DNA from: Hofstenia miamia
Taxonomy: Eukaryota > Xenacoelomorpha > Acoela
Assembly: GCA_004352715.1 (NCBI GenBank)
Contig: SCFE01000033.1
Coordinates: 1,436,110 to 1,500,109, forward strand
Reading direction: 5' to 3'
Length of the DNA stretch: 64,000 bases
A program made the translations under genes and the position numbers. The notes under the pieces were generated by a model. It was not told where the DNA came from and ran no database searches. It worked only from the letters and a program-made list of their open reading frames with translations. Shown here piece by piece: positions 44,901 through 58,276 of this stretch (its first letter is position 1; each line of letters starts with the position of its first letter).

Positions 44901-47900
44901 AAGACAGGGCTCCAGGTTGATCAGTTAGCTGTATACAGGACCCTAAAGACTGCTGGCATTATTAAAAAACTGAGAAAATTTGGACCTCAAATTACCGAAA
45001 ACCACAAGCGCAAACGTTTGGAGTTCGTTTCCTGCTGGAAAAGCTATCCATTTGAGGATGGGCTCCTATCTGACGAATGTGTGAATCACGTTCTATCTGA
45101 ATAAGGTGGCTTTATGGAGTCCGCGGTGGAAAAGAATGCGAAAGCCGTTTTCAAAGTTTTCCCTCAAAATCTTGGTTTGGGGTGCTCTCATATCGAAGTT
45201 TTTGCCTCTTAAATTTTGAACAATTGACTATCAACAGAAAAAATAATGCCAGATCATCCAGAAACTTGCTATTGGTTTATCTTAACGGGTGGGTTTTCGA
45301 GCAGGATGGCGCAACTTCTCACAAATCAAAGCAAACTTGTGAGTTTTTTGAGGAAATTTCCATCCAAATATTGCAATGACCTCCAAATTCCCCTTATATT
45401 AATCCAGAAGAGAACGTTTGAAGTATTTTGAAAACTAATATCGAGAAGAAAATGCCAAAATCACACTGGAAATGCAGAGCACGAGAAAACCTCAAGAGTA
45501 AGAAGAAATCGGATGTATTCAATTTCTGGACGTTTGGAGAGTTGCATAGAAAACAACGAAGCTCTAGTGGAAAACTGAATTTCCTGTATGTAGTGTGTTC
45601 ATTTACCTTTGTTTCAATGAATTTTTGTTTTTATATTTATTTAAGCATATTGGTAATATACGATTTTCTAGTGGCCAATTTTTGCAATGAAGTACATTAA
45701 ACGTAATATTTAGGTTCAATCACTTCAAAATATAAAAATTTGTATTCTGTTAAAATATTTAAAGTTTTAGATATATTTTTATAAGAATCTTTAGTGGGGC
45801 CGGGCCCCATGGGCCCCTAAACATGCGACGCCACTGCCTAGGATGGATTTATGATTTTGGAAATGAAGCAGTCTGAGCCAAAATCCACTTTTAAATGTAT
45901 ATAGTGTTACCAAAAACTAACATGTATCAAGCTGTTGAATTTCCTCATTTTGGAAAAGATCTAATGAAATTATAATAATTTCAGTTTATAACCCCAAATA
46001 GACTAGTAGGAACTTAAATGCATTTAGCTATCAATAGCTTAATGAAAATATCGTACTTGTCCAAATATATTGTTTCTGCATGTATGTAAATCAATTGCGC
46101 ATGCCATTCCGCAGCTGACAGGAGTACTGGCAGGGCAGGTTCCCCAACAAACAGGACCAACTCCTTTAAAACCGTACTTGCACTTTTTATAACATAAGCC
46201 TGTATCATATTCTTGATCCGATTTACAGTTAGGTAGAATTGTTTTTCTGACATATGACTTCTTTGCACAGCTAATGCCAATATCAACTTGACCACTTTTG
46301 CAATCTGGGGAGCAAATACAACAGCCTACATTGTGATAGCCTCTTTTGCACTTTGGATAATCTAAATTCAATTAATAATGTATGGATTGAGCAAAAAAGT
46401 TCATTAGAATTATGAATATTTAAGTCATCATTTGTATCAGTAAAGAAAATATGAAATTACAAGATTTGAATTTTTGATCACAATTGTAAAATTATAGTAT
46501 GAAACACTTGGATCCAGAGTGTTCAATCAATACGGGATCAGGACCAAGTTGATTTAATATTTGTCATTATATCTATATCATACAGTTTTGGACAAAAGAC
46601 TTTGCACCAACGATTAGATCAAACATATAAAAGAAATGTACAGTACATTTTTGAAACAATATCACTCTGCAACCTTTAACAAATGTTTCAAATTTTAACC
46701 AGCTATTGATTGTTAAGGTACCTGTCTTCCAATGTAATTACACAACTATTGCTCTGGTAGTTTTTTATTAGAATGCCTCGAATTCCAGTTGCTATCAGTA
46801 ATACAGAAACGAACTTGCAGTTGAGAAAACCTCGTGATTTAATATTTGCGATATTCTCACTATTTCAAAACGATCATTGGTATAGATTTTACAGACAAAA
46901 GGAGGTTATCTTCACGAGATAAAACGAGGTCTAGACGTCCAAAAAACTCTCGTTAACGGGAAGAAACGTCTTTAGTTGCAACATCTTCATCAAATCCTCT
47001 TATGATAAACAGAGAACTAAAATAAAGCTCCAAAGATCTCAAGTTTATCCAATAGATTAATCAGACGTTATTTAACCTGCAATGGGTTGCATGGAAAACT
47101 TCTTGTCCGGAAGAAGAAACTAAGCAACCTCATTTTGTCTTACTAAATTGAAATGGTCAGTTGAGAATTGGGCATTACACGATTATGCTCTTGCTGCAAA
47201 GATTTCTGTTGTACGAAAATGACATAAAAATATTTTTAACAATTGCGCTAAATGGTGGTCCATTTTTATGTTTCTTCAAAATCGTTCTGTATGATGAAGC
47301 AATGCGCATTCTAGTGCTGCTCTTTTTCAAAAGAAATACATGAAACATTTTGGGGAAATATGCATGTTATTCATCTTGAGATCTCAACAAAGTCTTCCTT
47401 CCCTTTCGGATGAATCAAAGATTGCACTTTATCCACTTTATCCAAGAAGAAAACAGTATGCTCGTCGACTTGCTAAAATTCGCCATAAAACCAATATTGC
47501 ACAAAGTCAACAAACTAGCCAGTACATAATGGTTTGCGAGAGTCTGGAGGTGATTGAGATAAAATTATAGTTAGATGTACTTGTTATGTAGATGGAATTT
47601 AATACCTGCTGAGGCTTTCAAATGAGCTCCGTCAGCTGTTTACAATGCTTTCATTGCTTTTTCAACATGATGGGGGCAATGTGTCACGCATGCCGGTTGA
47701 CATTTCGATATTGTAACGTAAGCTTGCTCCGAAACTACCTTCCTCAGAGTCAGACCTGATTTATCGATATTTGAGACAGTTTAAGCCTAAGAAATCCAAT
47801 TTCTTTAGAAAAAGACACCCCGGTAATAAAAAGTTTTATGAATCGTTGTCTAGGCGAATTACTAATGAAGGGGGGGGGACTAGCAACGCTCACTAGTAAG

Positions 47901-50900
47901 CCAAACCAAACATTTTTAAAACACTACATTGAAGTTGTTAAAACACACAACCATCCAACCCAACCCAACCTTGTAATCGATAATTCTCAAAACCAATTCC
48001 TTTTATATCTGTCGCCATCACCTGCTGTACTGAAAGCTAATATAATATGTTTGAAAGCAGACTATATTAAAGCATTTCAATTCTTTAGAAACTACAATAT
48101 ATTATTTTTGGTCATAGCGAGTTAACAATAACTTCATATTATACATTTAGACCAGGGTTTCCCAAAAACCATACAGCTCACCAAGGGGGGGGCGGTACGA
48201 GGCTTCACGTTTCAGGTGGGTGGTGGCCAAATTTATCGTATAAGGGTCCCTGAGATCCTTTAGGGAGCGGCGAAAGACTGAGAGCTTCTAGTAACATTAC
48301 TCTGTGTTTCTCAACCCATTCGTGATTTCTTTCCTAAATTTATAGTGACTTGCCACAAAGGATTTCTGCTCTTGTAAGTAATAAACAGCCACAAGGCTCT
48401 CATTAATACTTATGTCTATAAGACAGTTTGTTTAATTCAAATACATTTTGTTGTGCTCAAAAAATGAGTAACGTTTTTATTCCAATATTTTTTATTTTTA
48501 GAAATTAAATTCATGAATATAAGAAATCTTACATAAACCAACGTCGGGGGTCCATGGCGAAAAAAATTCAGTTTAGCGGTTCACAACGGAAAAAGGTTGG
48601 GAAACCCTGATTTAGACAAAATTATGAAATGGCGAAACTGATTAAACGTTTGCAAAATTTATCCCAACCAAACCCAACCTATCAGCTTTTCCTAAAAGTA
48701 CGACACAGCCAAGAACATCTAAACCAATCAGGACGCTTAATATTTCTTACGAGAATTTAAATTGAAGGGATGATTTACGCGACAGAAATTTTGCAGCAGA
48801 AAATATTGCGTGTAATACTGCATTGTAATTGCGTAATGGTTAATACGTGTAGCGTTTTTCATTGCAAATCGAATTATTACAAACGTGATGGATATGTGCC
48901 TGTAAGTCTTTTATTTTTAACAATTGATTTATAAATATTAAGAATATAATTTAAATAAAGTTGCTTTGATTTTCCTAAAGCATCTTAATCCTAATAAATG
49001 CTTGCTATGGTACTTTACAGTGTCGGGGATTTTCATAACTGAATAGAAAGTATGCTATTGAACAAATATTTTTTCAACACAAAGTAATTACAGGTCCTCG
49101 GTGACTATAAACCTGTTAACTTGACTAATAGATCCCTGTGTGGTAAAACAAATTAGCTAGTTGAGTGAAAATTTTGTTTCCAGAATTGCTTAATAAAGTT
49201 CACAATCAATGATAATATGCTTGTTTTATACAAGTGCAGTGTTTATTTTTTATTAAATTCAATTTAAATAGTTAAATACATCCTAACTATATACATAGAT
49301 TTGGCCAATGCGGTTTTGCAGTCTCAATCTAATATTCGACGTATTTAGGTATACCACTTGCCAACTAATGAGATTGAGAAAAGTCGTTGGGTAGATGCAC
49401 TTCCCAACAACCCTGCCACATTACTCAAGAATGTTCTTATTTGCCGAAAACATTGGCCAGAAACATTGGACTACTGGTACTGCTGTACGTTACAAAACAC
49501 CTTCAATTTCTCCTTCTGTTTTCGAAGTGCCGAGCTCATGCTTGAAACAACCTCAGCACAAAAGGCGATCAACCAATGCACTTTGCAATTGTCGAAAAAA
49601 CGATTGCTTGATAGTGACGAAATCAGCCAAATCGAAAGGATTGATAAAATTGATCCAACTTTGTTTGCTAAGGAAATAGGAAACCATATTTCTTCTTGTT
49701 TCATTGACCGCGAAAATCCAGAATTTGACGAAAATTCAAAATTTTATCGGTATTTTGTGTGGCGTTGAAGTACATCGGCAACTATGTTCTTATTTGTGCT
49801 TTATTTTCATATATAACTCCAATATTCGATATACTGCTACTGTTCATAATCAAACTGTGACAATGCCTGAACACTTATCTAGATTTGGATAGATAACTTC
49901 GTGGAGTCAGTTGAATGAAATTATTCACTATTTTAAAACGTATCACAGCAGGAATGAAATAGATTTAAACTTAATGATCGCATCACATCATTTAGAGGAA
50001 ATTAGAAATCTATCTTTCGAATCCAGTTAATCAAATTCAAAGAAGAAATTTAATTTTTTTGTTGAATCAACGTCAAAAAAACGTTCTTATTGTTCTGATG
50101 TTATTTTCAGTGCTCTGGAAATATATAACATTTCCCGATATTGCTATTCTCAGTTAAGGTCTTTTTTGACATTGCCTTCTCCCACAACATTACAGCATTA
50201 CATATCTGGTTTCTCTCGTGACATTTCAAATATAATTAAAACTCATATGGATACTATTCCCACTAGTGAAAAAAAGATTCAATTTTGGTGATGGATGAAG
50301 TATTAAGCCAGCTCTTAGATTTAGAGGAAATCATGTTTATGGTAATTCATTAGATATTCCTAGCAAATTTGCACGAACAGTACTTGCCTCAATGATCACA
50401 TTCAGCTATTCTTGCCATCCATCGTTTGTCACCAGTATCTATCCTCTTTACCGAAATACTGCAAAATTCCAATATGAAAAAGCCAAGGACATTATCCAAA
50501 AAGTTCATTACAACGGCAGATATGTTATTGGATTTATTTCTGATCATCTTTCTGTGAATAGAAGGTTTGCAATGCATTTCATGAATACTCCAGAGCCATC
50601 ACGATCTTGGATTAAAACTCATCCTGTTGTAGAGAATCAGCCTCTCTTTATTGTATCTGACAGTCAGGAATGTCAGGAACAACTGGTATACATCTGTAAA
50701 TAAAGAAGAGCATTTTGTTTAGATCTAAATCTTATAAAGCTAATTGGGCCGTATTGTGTTCATTAGTTGACCATGAAAACTCATCTGATACAGTACTAAA
50801 GTTATCAACTTTAGGTCAAACTGTTTGCCCTACAATAATGCAAATAAAAAATGTACCTCTTGCACTGCAGATATTTAATGAAAAAACTGTTACAGCGTTG

Positions 50901-53900
50901 AGGTGTTATTTTCCATCTGAAATAGGTACTGCTGCATTTGTTAAAATTGTTTGCAACTGGTTCAATATTTTGAATGTTAAGTCAACAACAAAGGGGTTCC
51001 ATAAAAATGATGGTTTTCATTCCGCAATTTCTCGGCAGTCAAGATCAAATTTACTGTATTTATTGGAATTTGCTAATATGTTTATTGCGATGAAAAGTTC
51101 TGACTGAGGTATTCATAATTACATGGTTTGCAAGTGAAACTGCCACATCCTTGTATAATCTTTGTCATTGCGCTGATTAATATCCGATTTATATTTTTTA
51201 TTTGATGAAGTTCCGTTTGCAATAGTTTTGGTGAATGTTTTGTTAAAAGCTTTATGGAAAATTGATGGTCCCTGTCCCGAGAATATTAAGAAATTGGCAA
51301 AATATAGATTATGAATATACTTTTTTATTATTTAAATTATTTAGGATACTAAATTACTGTTATTAAGAGAATTTGTTAATATCCCTTCAATTAACATTGT
51401 CGTATTAAATTTGAAGCGTCCTGATTGGTTTAGATGTTCTTGGATACAGCCCAAACCACTGCTGCTAAAACGAGACCAAACCAAACGCAAGACTATGGGC
51501 CGACACAACCCACTTGCAGACTGATAAGCTCACATTTTAATAACAATATATATGTAGGAAATCATACAAACGAGTCCCCATTTTTCACAGCCTAATTCAG
51601 GGTGGTCTCTCATGCATCGCGAGTACATCCCATCATCATTTAATGCATCTCCGAATTTCCATGGGTAACCAAATCCTCTTCCATATGGTGCAGGCTTGAA
51701 ACAAAATGCACCATCATCTCGGAAACCGTCTGGACAATCCTAAAGACAAGTTAATTTAAAATTTGGAGTAACAAAAATGGAAAACATTATAATAAACCAG
51801 ACAGAAACAGTGAAGAAGAAAACAAATTGTGGATATAGTACACATATCCTTCTTAGAAAGGAATTACCTGCCAGCATACGAAAAGAACACCTCTATAACC
51901 AGATTTGCATTTTGGATAGCAAAGAAGTCCTTGTTTTTCTAATTTTGCGCAATCTGATGGAATGTGTCCGATTCCTCTTCCATAGGATGAGCTCCAGCAG
52001 AATGTAGTAGGATTGGAATAAGCAGGGAGATATACATCACTTTCAGCTTAAAACCGACATTTAAAATGCAACCTACCATATTTTCAACAATGACTACGTT
52101 TGGTTGTATTAAGAACTGAAATTGAATGTATTTAACGATTTCAAAAGTTTTTAAATTTGCTAAGCATAATTTTTATTGAGATAATTTTGAAACAAATGAA
52201 TATAGAAGTCTGACCTTTTGAATTACATATATATATATATATATAATTATTATTACCTAACTTCACATAAATCACAGCTTCATGTCAATAAATTTAAGTT
52301 AGAATCTCCAGGTAACAGCATCTGGTGTTAACAGCAGATACATTTAATTGTAACAGCGTAATGTGTGCTGTTAACAGCAAATCAAATTGGTTTCAACCAA
52401 CAAAGCACTTTTACACCATATTTTGGTGTTCTTAGGCCGTGAATAAGTGCACTGTACGTTATTGTTGGATATTATTTTCAAATATGTTATTGAAAATAAG
52501 TAAAATTATATTGATGTACTCATTAAACGTAATTGTACTGCTGATGTACACTTTGCATCAGGGCATTTTTTAGTAAAATTTTACTGGGTGGGCAAAGGGC
52601 TAAAAAGAAATATTTATTCAACGAAACCTGTTTTTATCGACCTCTGCTTTGGGCAATTGCTATGACATTTGATGCCCACCCAGTTTCTATGTTAAAAAAA
52701 TCCCCTGTTTTGTATCCAATTGTGATTTGGTGCCCATCATGAAAATTAGTGAAGAGTTTAATTTTACTTTTGCATCCATGAGCAACTGATTTCATTTGTT
52801 TAGTAATTTTGTCATTTTTAGTTTTTTCAAATTTGATATTCAATTTTACAATAATATAATTGTAGCTATTAATTTTTTATAGTAATTGTATACAAATGCA
52901 TAAGTTAAGGTCTTGATACTCAACAAATTTATCTATGACTCCGAATACGAATGTTGAGTGTATTTTTTGCCAAATATTACGCTATTAAGGCGTGTTTACA
53001 GCTTATCAATGAAATATAATATTGCGCAATCGAGCGCTCAAATAGGAAAAATACAGCGGTAAACAGGTGCAAAGGACGATCAATTAATAAAACTAATGAA
53101 ATCAAAAAAATGCGTTATTGAGCATTGCAATTGCGCTAATACTGCTGTAAACACTTAAAACATGCTGTAAACAGCGTATAGACAACAGCATATTCTCCTC
53201 AATTGCGAAGTTTTTATTCATTGATAAGCTGTAAACGCACCTTTAGGTCAATTAAAAAAATATGGAATTCAAAATTTTTGAATCTTCCAAACCCAATTTA
53301 ATTTTTTTTGTGTTGTAAAGTAGAAAATTCGTAAAATTTGCTTTTAACAGCAAAACTGCCTGCTGTAAATATTTACAGCAAATATGCCATCCTTGATAAT
53401 CTCCCTATGTTAAAACAATTGTGATATTCTCTAATTTATTACTATTCACAGTTCAAAATTCCAAGCACAGATTAATCAATTAAGAAATATTAAAATAAGA
53501 TCATCTCTTAAAGAAATATTGTTTAGTTTAGTCTGCTGCAAAATTTCCAAATATCGGAAATGATGCGCACTAAATCTAAATAACAGACAACAAGCCGATA
53601 AATTGCAAGTAAATATAAAAAACACATTCTTATTAAGAAAGCTTTTTTAACAGCTAGGGGACACTGATAGAAGCAAGCTGTTATGGATTCGATTCATTTA
53701 TAGACTTTATTCCTCAAAAACATTGATACTTTAGATATAATAAATAACTGAAAAAAAATATATATATTTACTAAATATACTAAAAACTTACTAATGGGTG
53801 TGCCTTTCAACACATTTGCTCTTTCTATCTCCAATTGTTTTTCATGTTCAGCTAAATTCAAGCATCAAGTTTATATTTCAAAGATATTGCAAATTTCACA

Positions 53901-54393
53901 TAGACTTCAAGGATTTGATGAAGACGTAATCTGCATTTTCTACAAATTTTTATAACCAATAAAATAATATTTATGAAAAAATTTCTTTTTAATCGGTCAA
54001 ATTTAGTCCATTCTATGTCCATACACTGAAGACAATTACAGACGTTGGATGCTTGGTTTACGAATCAATGAAATGATTTTCCTGTCTGTTCATGAGAGAA
54101 ACTCAGGAATAAATTCCGGATATATATATATATATATATACATATACATGTATGAGCGCTAGATACTATGGGATTTGTATCCATCGCCCCAATTTTTCAA
54201 TTTTCCATAATATCCAGCGCCATTTTTGATGGAATGCCAAAATAATTCACTCTATCCAAAAATTTTTACATTTAGGTGTTTTTTTGACACGTAACACGTA
54301 GCCTAGGTCATAGTATTTAGCGCCAGTATAGATTTTTTGTGTTTAGTGCCTTGTAAATATTTTTGTACCGAAATCCCGCATACATATATATAT

Positions 54394-54429
<36 letters not shown>

Positions 54430-54813
54430 TTATAGTTATATTATATCGCTATGTACTCTAACAAAAGATATATGTCGCTATGTACACTTAGTGAAATTGA
54501 TATATGTCGCTATGTACCAGATAGATTTTTTTGTAGTTAAAAAATGTAATAATAATATGATTATCACGCCCAAAGTGGTGGCAATTAATGTACGGACTAC
54601 TATTAAAAGCACTGTTTTAGAACAAATATAAATTTTATTGAAAATGGCAACCTATGCATAGCTCTATAATTATTCATGGATGTAGCTAATTATTCAGCCG
54701 GAAGTTGGCAAGCTATTAGTATATTGCATAGACACATTTAGAATTTTAATACATATAGCAATTAATGACCATCCATAGTCATACAGCTATTTTTAATACA
54801 GAATTCCACTCAT

Positions 54814-54850
<37 letters not shown>

Positions 54851-57800
54851 NATATGGATACATACAGGTTTTACTACCGTATATGTATTTTCTTATATTA
54901 TTTTTTTCTTGCATGTGTCGTGCATAGTATTCGAAAAACATTGCAATGTTTTCTTAATAATGAAGATGCTTTTAATTGTAATTTATTGTAAATATTGTAA
55001 AGTACTGTAGATATTGTCTCAGTAAGTTTATAGGAAATCCTGCATATATGTGTCATACATAAATGTATTTCGAATACACTTGATTTAATTCTTTTTTTAC
55101 TTTACCATAACTAGATACTAAGAGAACCAATGATAAAACTTTAGTCATTTAAAGTTTAGCATTTTTCCGTGTCACATTTTTTTCATATGTATGGACTATT
55201 TTTTGAACGTTCGTTCACGTATATAATTGCTTTTACTTCGTTTATGTCCTTTCCATCCGTATATTTTTCGTGTATTGTGTATATAAACCCAATGCTCTGT
55301 AGGATATCTGGCGTAGATCCTGGAGGAACGGTATATCTCCGGCCCCTATTAGGCACAATTATCACTATAAATTTGAAGTAGAAAAATTTGGAAAACATTT
55401 TCAAGAATTCTTTAGGTGTGTATTCAACAGTAAATTAGTTAATAGGAAAAGAATATTTACCTAATTGGGTAACCCCCAAATAGCAGAAATTAGGTGGCAG
55501 AAAGCAATACCCAGCTGCAAGGCATCCGATTTCATCATTTTGAAAATCATACTGTTGGACACTAGATTTGTGGTCCAATCTGCACTCCACATCTAAATTT
55601 ATTGTTTAGTAACTTTAATTATATAAATTCAAGTTTATTCCCACAACTATTTTTCAAATATCACCAATGTTATTTTTTCCATTTTAATTTTGTGTTATTT
55701 TTTTCTATAAATTATTTGACTTGGTTAAATACATAAGGAAGCTTTAAATATACATTGATTATTAAGCTTTTCTACTATATTGTCTTCATACTTGGTCATT
55801 GTTGCAAAATAAAGTATTTGAATAGTTTTTGATTATTTTGTGCGGATAAACATTATCTTCCAGCATTTTAAAGACTTCGTTGATGGCATCTGTGAAATGT
55901 TCTAAATTTGAGCATGTAAGTTTAGTTCCATTTAAGCAAAGCTTTGATGTATGCCTTGTTACAATTTAAATTTCAAGGAATTTGTGTTTTTTATGTGTGA
56001 ACTAGTTTCGTACTTTTTTTATATATATATATATATATATANNNNNNNNNNNNNNNNNNNNNNNNNNNNNNNNNNNNNNNNNNNNNNNNNNNNNNNNNNN
56101 NNNNNNNNNNNNNNNNNNNNNNNNNNNNNNNNNNNNNNNNNNNNNNNNNNNNNNNNNNNNNNNNNNNNNNNNNNNNNNNNNNNNNNNNNNNNNNNNNNNN
56201 NNNNNNNNNNNNNNNNNNNNNNNNNNNNNNNNNNNNNNNNNNNNNNNNNNNNNNNNNNNNNNNNNNNNNNNNNNNNNNNNNNNNNNNNNNNNNNNNNNNN
56301 NNNNNNNNNNNNNNNNNNNNNNNNNNNNNNNNNNNNNNNNNNNNNNNNNNNNNNNNNNNNNNNNNNNNNNNNNNNNNNNNNNNNNNNNNNNNNNNNNNNN
56401 NNNNNNNNNNNNNNNNNNNNNNNNNNNNNNNNNNNNNNNNNNNNNNNNNNNNNNNNNNNNNNNNNNNNNNNNNNNNNNNNNNNNNNNNNNNNNNNNNNNN
56501 NNNNNNNNNNNNNNNNNNNNNNNNNNNNNNNNNNNNNNNNNNNNNNNNNNNNNNNNNNNNNNNNNNNNNNNNNNNNNNNNNNNNNNNNNNNNNNNNNNNN
56601 NNNNNNNNNNNNNNNNNNNNNNNNNNNNNNNNNNNNNNNNNNNNNNNNNNNNNNNNNNNNNNNNNNNNNNNNNNNNNNNNNNNNNNNNNNNNNNNNNNNN
56701 NNNNNNNNNNNNNNNNNNNNNNNNNNNNNNNNNNNNNNNNNNNNNNNNNNNNNNNNNNNNNNNNNNNNNNNNNNNNNNNNNNNNNNNNNNNNNNNNNNNN
56801 NNNNNNNNNNNNNNNNNNNNNNNNNNNNNNNNNNNNNNNNNNNNNNNNNNNNNNNNNNNNNNNNNNNNNNNNNNNNNNNNNNNNNNNNNNNNNNNNNNNN
56901 NNNNNNNNNNNNNNNNNNNNNNNNNNNNNNNNNNNNNNNNNNNNNNNNNNNNNNNNNNNNNNNNNNNNNNNNNNNNNNNNNNNNNNNNNNNNNNNNNNNN
57001 NNNNNNNNNNNNNNNNNNNNNNNNNNNNNNNNNNNNNNNNNTATATATATATATATATTTAAAAAAAGTACGCAACTAGTTCACACATAAAAAACACAAA
57101 TTCCTTTATATATATATATATATATATCACAATAGAATTACGGAACGAGTGATTTAAACCAAAAACAAAAATGATATTTGTTTAATACCTATTCCACAAA
57201 CAATGTCCAATAATATATATTGCTGATTCTACTGATTTCCATATCGAAAGAAACCTGTTTTTTAGTATGAATATTTGAAAGAAGGAGTGTTTTGCATATA
57301 CTCAAGGAATACCCGTAATTCTATAGTTAAAAATATCATCTGCAAAGATAACTATTTGGATTTTCTAAAATCAAATGATGTAATTAACAGACTAACGAAC
57401 TTACTTGTATCATATCGAAAGTCTTTATGAAAGCAATTAATTTCATTGTCAATGTTCTTACTGTAACAACAGTTGTAATGGATGCACTCCTCAAAAGTTA
57501 TGTTTCCAAACCGGGACCCACATGGCTTTCTTTCGTTGTTTGGCACAATACAGCGACCTTCTAAATAATTCAAAATAAATATTTATGCTTGACTCAGCAC
57601 ACAAACGAATGGCTTTTTTTATTTTCAATTCTATAGCATAACCTCACTTTTATATTAGGAAGATTTATGGAAGCTTTTATCAAAACCGAACATACTCATA
57701 TATTCAAACGAAATTCTATAAAAATTTACATCAGAGTGGTACAACCACAACAGCCTCGCATTTTCATTAACTAAAATCAATTTTTGAATGCGTTACTAAT

Positions 57801-58212
57801 TACTTACCAAAAAGTTCCTTCTTCAAAAAACATTGTGGTATCGGATTTTGATCAAGATATATCATTACATCCAATCTTATTTTATCCATTGTGTAAGAAT
57901 CCATATATGAATGATGGGCTTTCTGATATTCATGAAGTGCCTTCATTACAAGGTAGTTATAGGACACGCTTTCGTCATAGCAACATCCTCGAGATATACA
58001 GTCAAACTCACTCACTGCTTGATAACTTCCACTCATGGTCTCTTTTGTACAGGAAAAGCGATCACTATATCGTGCATCACAACGCTGATCTAAAATAAAA
58101 CGGTTAAATTAATTTTTTAGAATTTTTGCATCAAAATATATTGTGTTTTAATTATAACATTATATATATATACATTATATATATGTATTATATATGTATA
58201 GACATAATATAC

Positions 58213-58276
<64 letters not shown>

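Larger units (their letters stand above)
41904..46056 (-). other. Trefoil gene intron 8 (4.2 kb)
   Basis: Contains a hAT MITE (43075-43466), a Tc1-like transposase pseudogene (44580-45560) and a hAT-like terminus at about 45795-45837. The stretches 42000-43070 and 43470-44570 show nothing recognisable. Confidence 0.7.
46362..51567 (-). other. Trefoil gene intron 7 (5.2 kb), transposon-rich
   Basis: Holds a Tc1-like remnant (46577-47570), a hAT MITE (48153-48609) and a THAP/P-like transposon (48709-51443). The donor that keeps frame is GTATGA at 51567-51562; an earlier GTTTGT would not. Confidence 0.75.

Noticed and set aside
55951-57090. Open frames across the 56042-57041 gap and similar ones at 30570-30940, 39450-40052 and 61389-61726
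   Set aside because: Artefacts of runs of N and TA microsatellites, not coding sequence.
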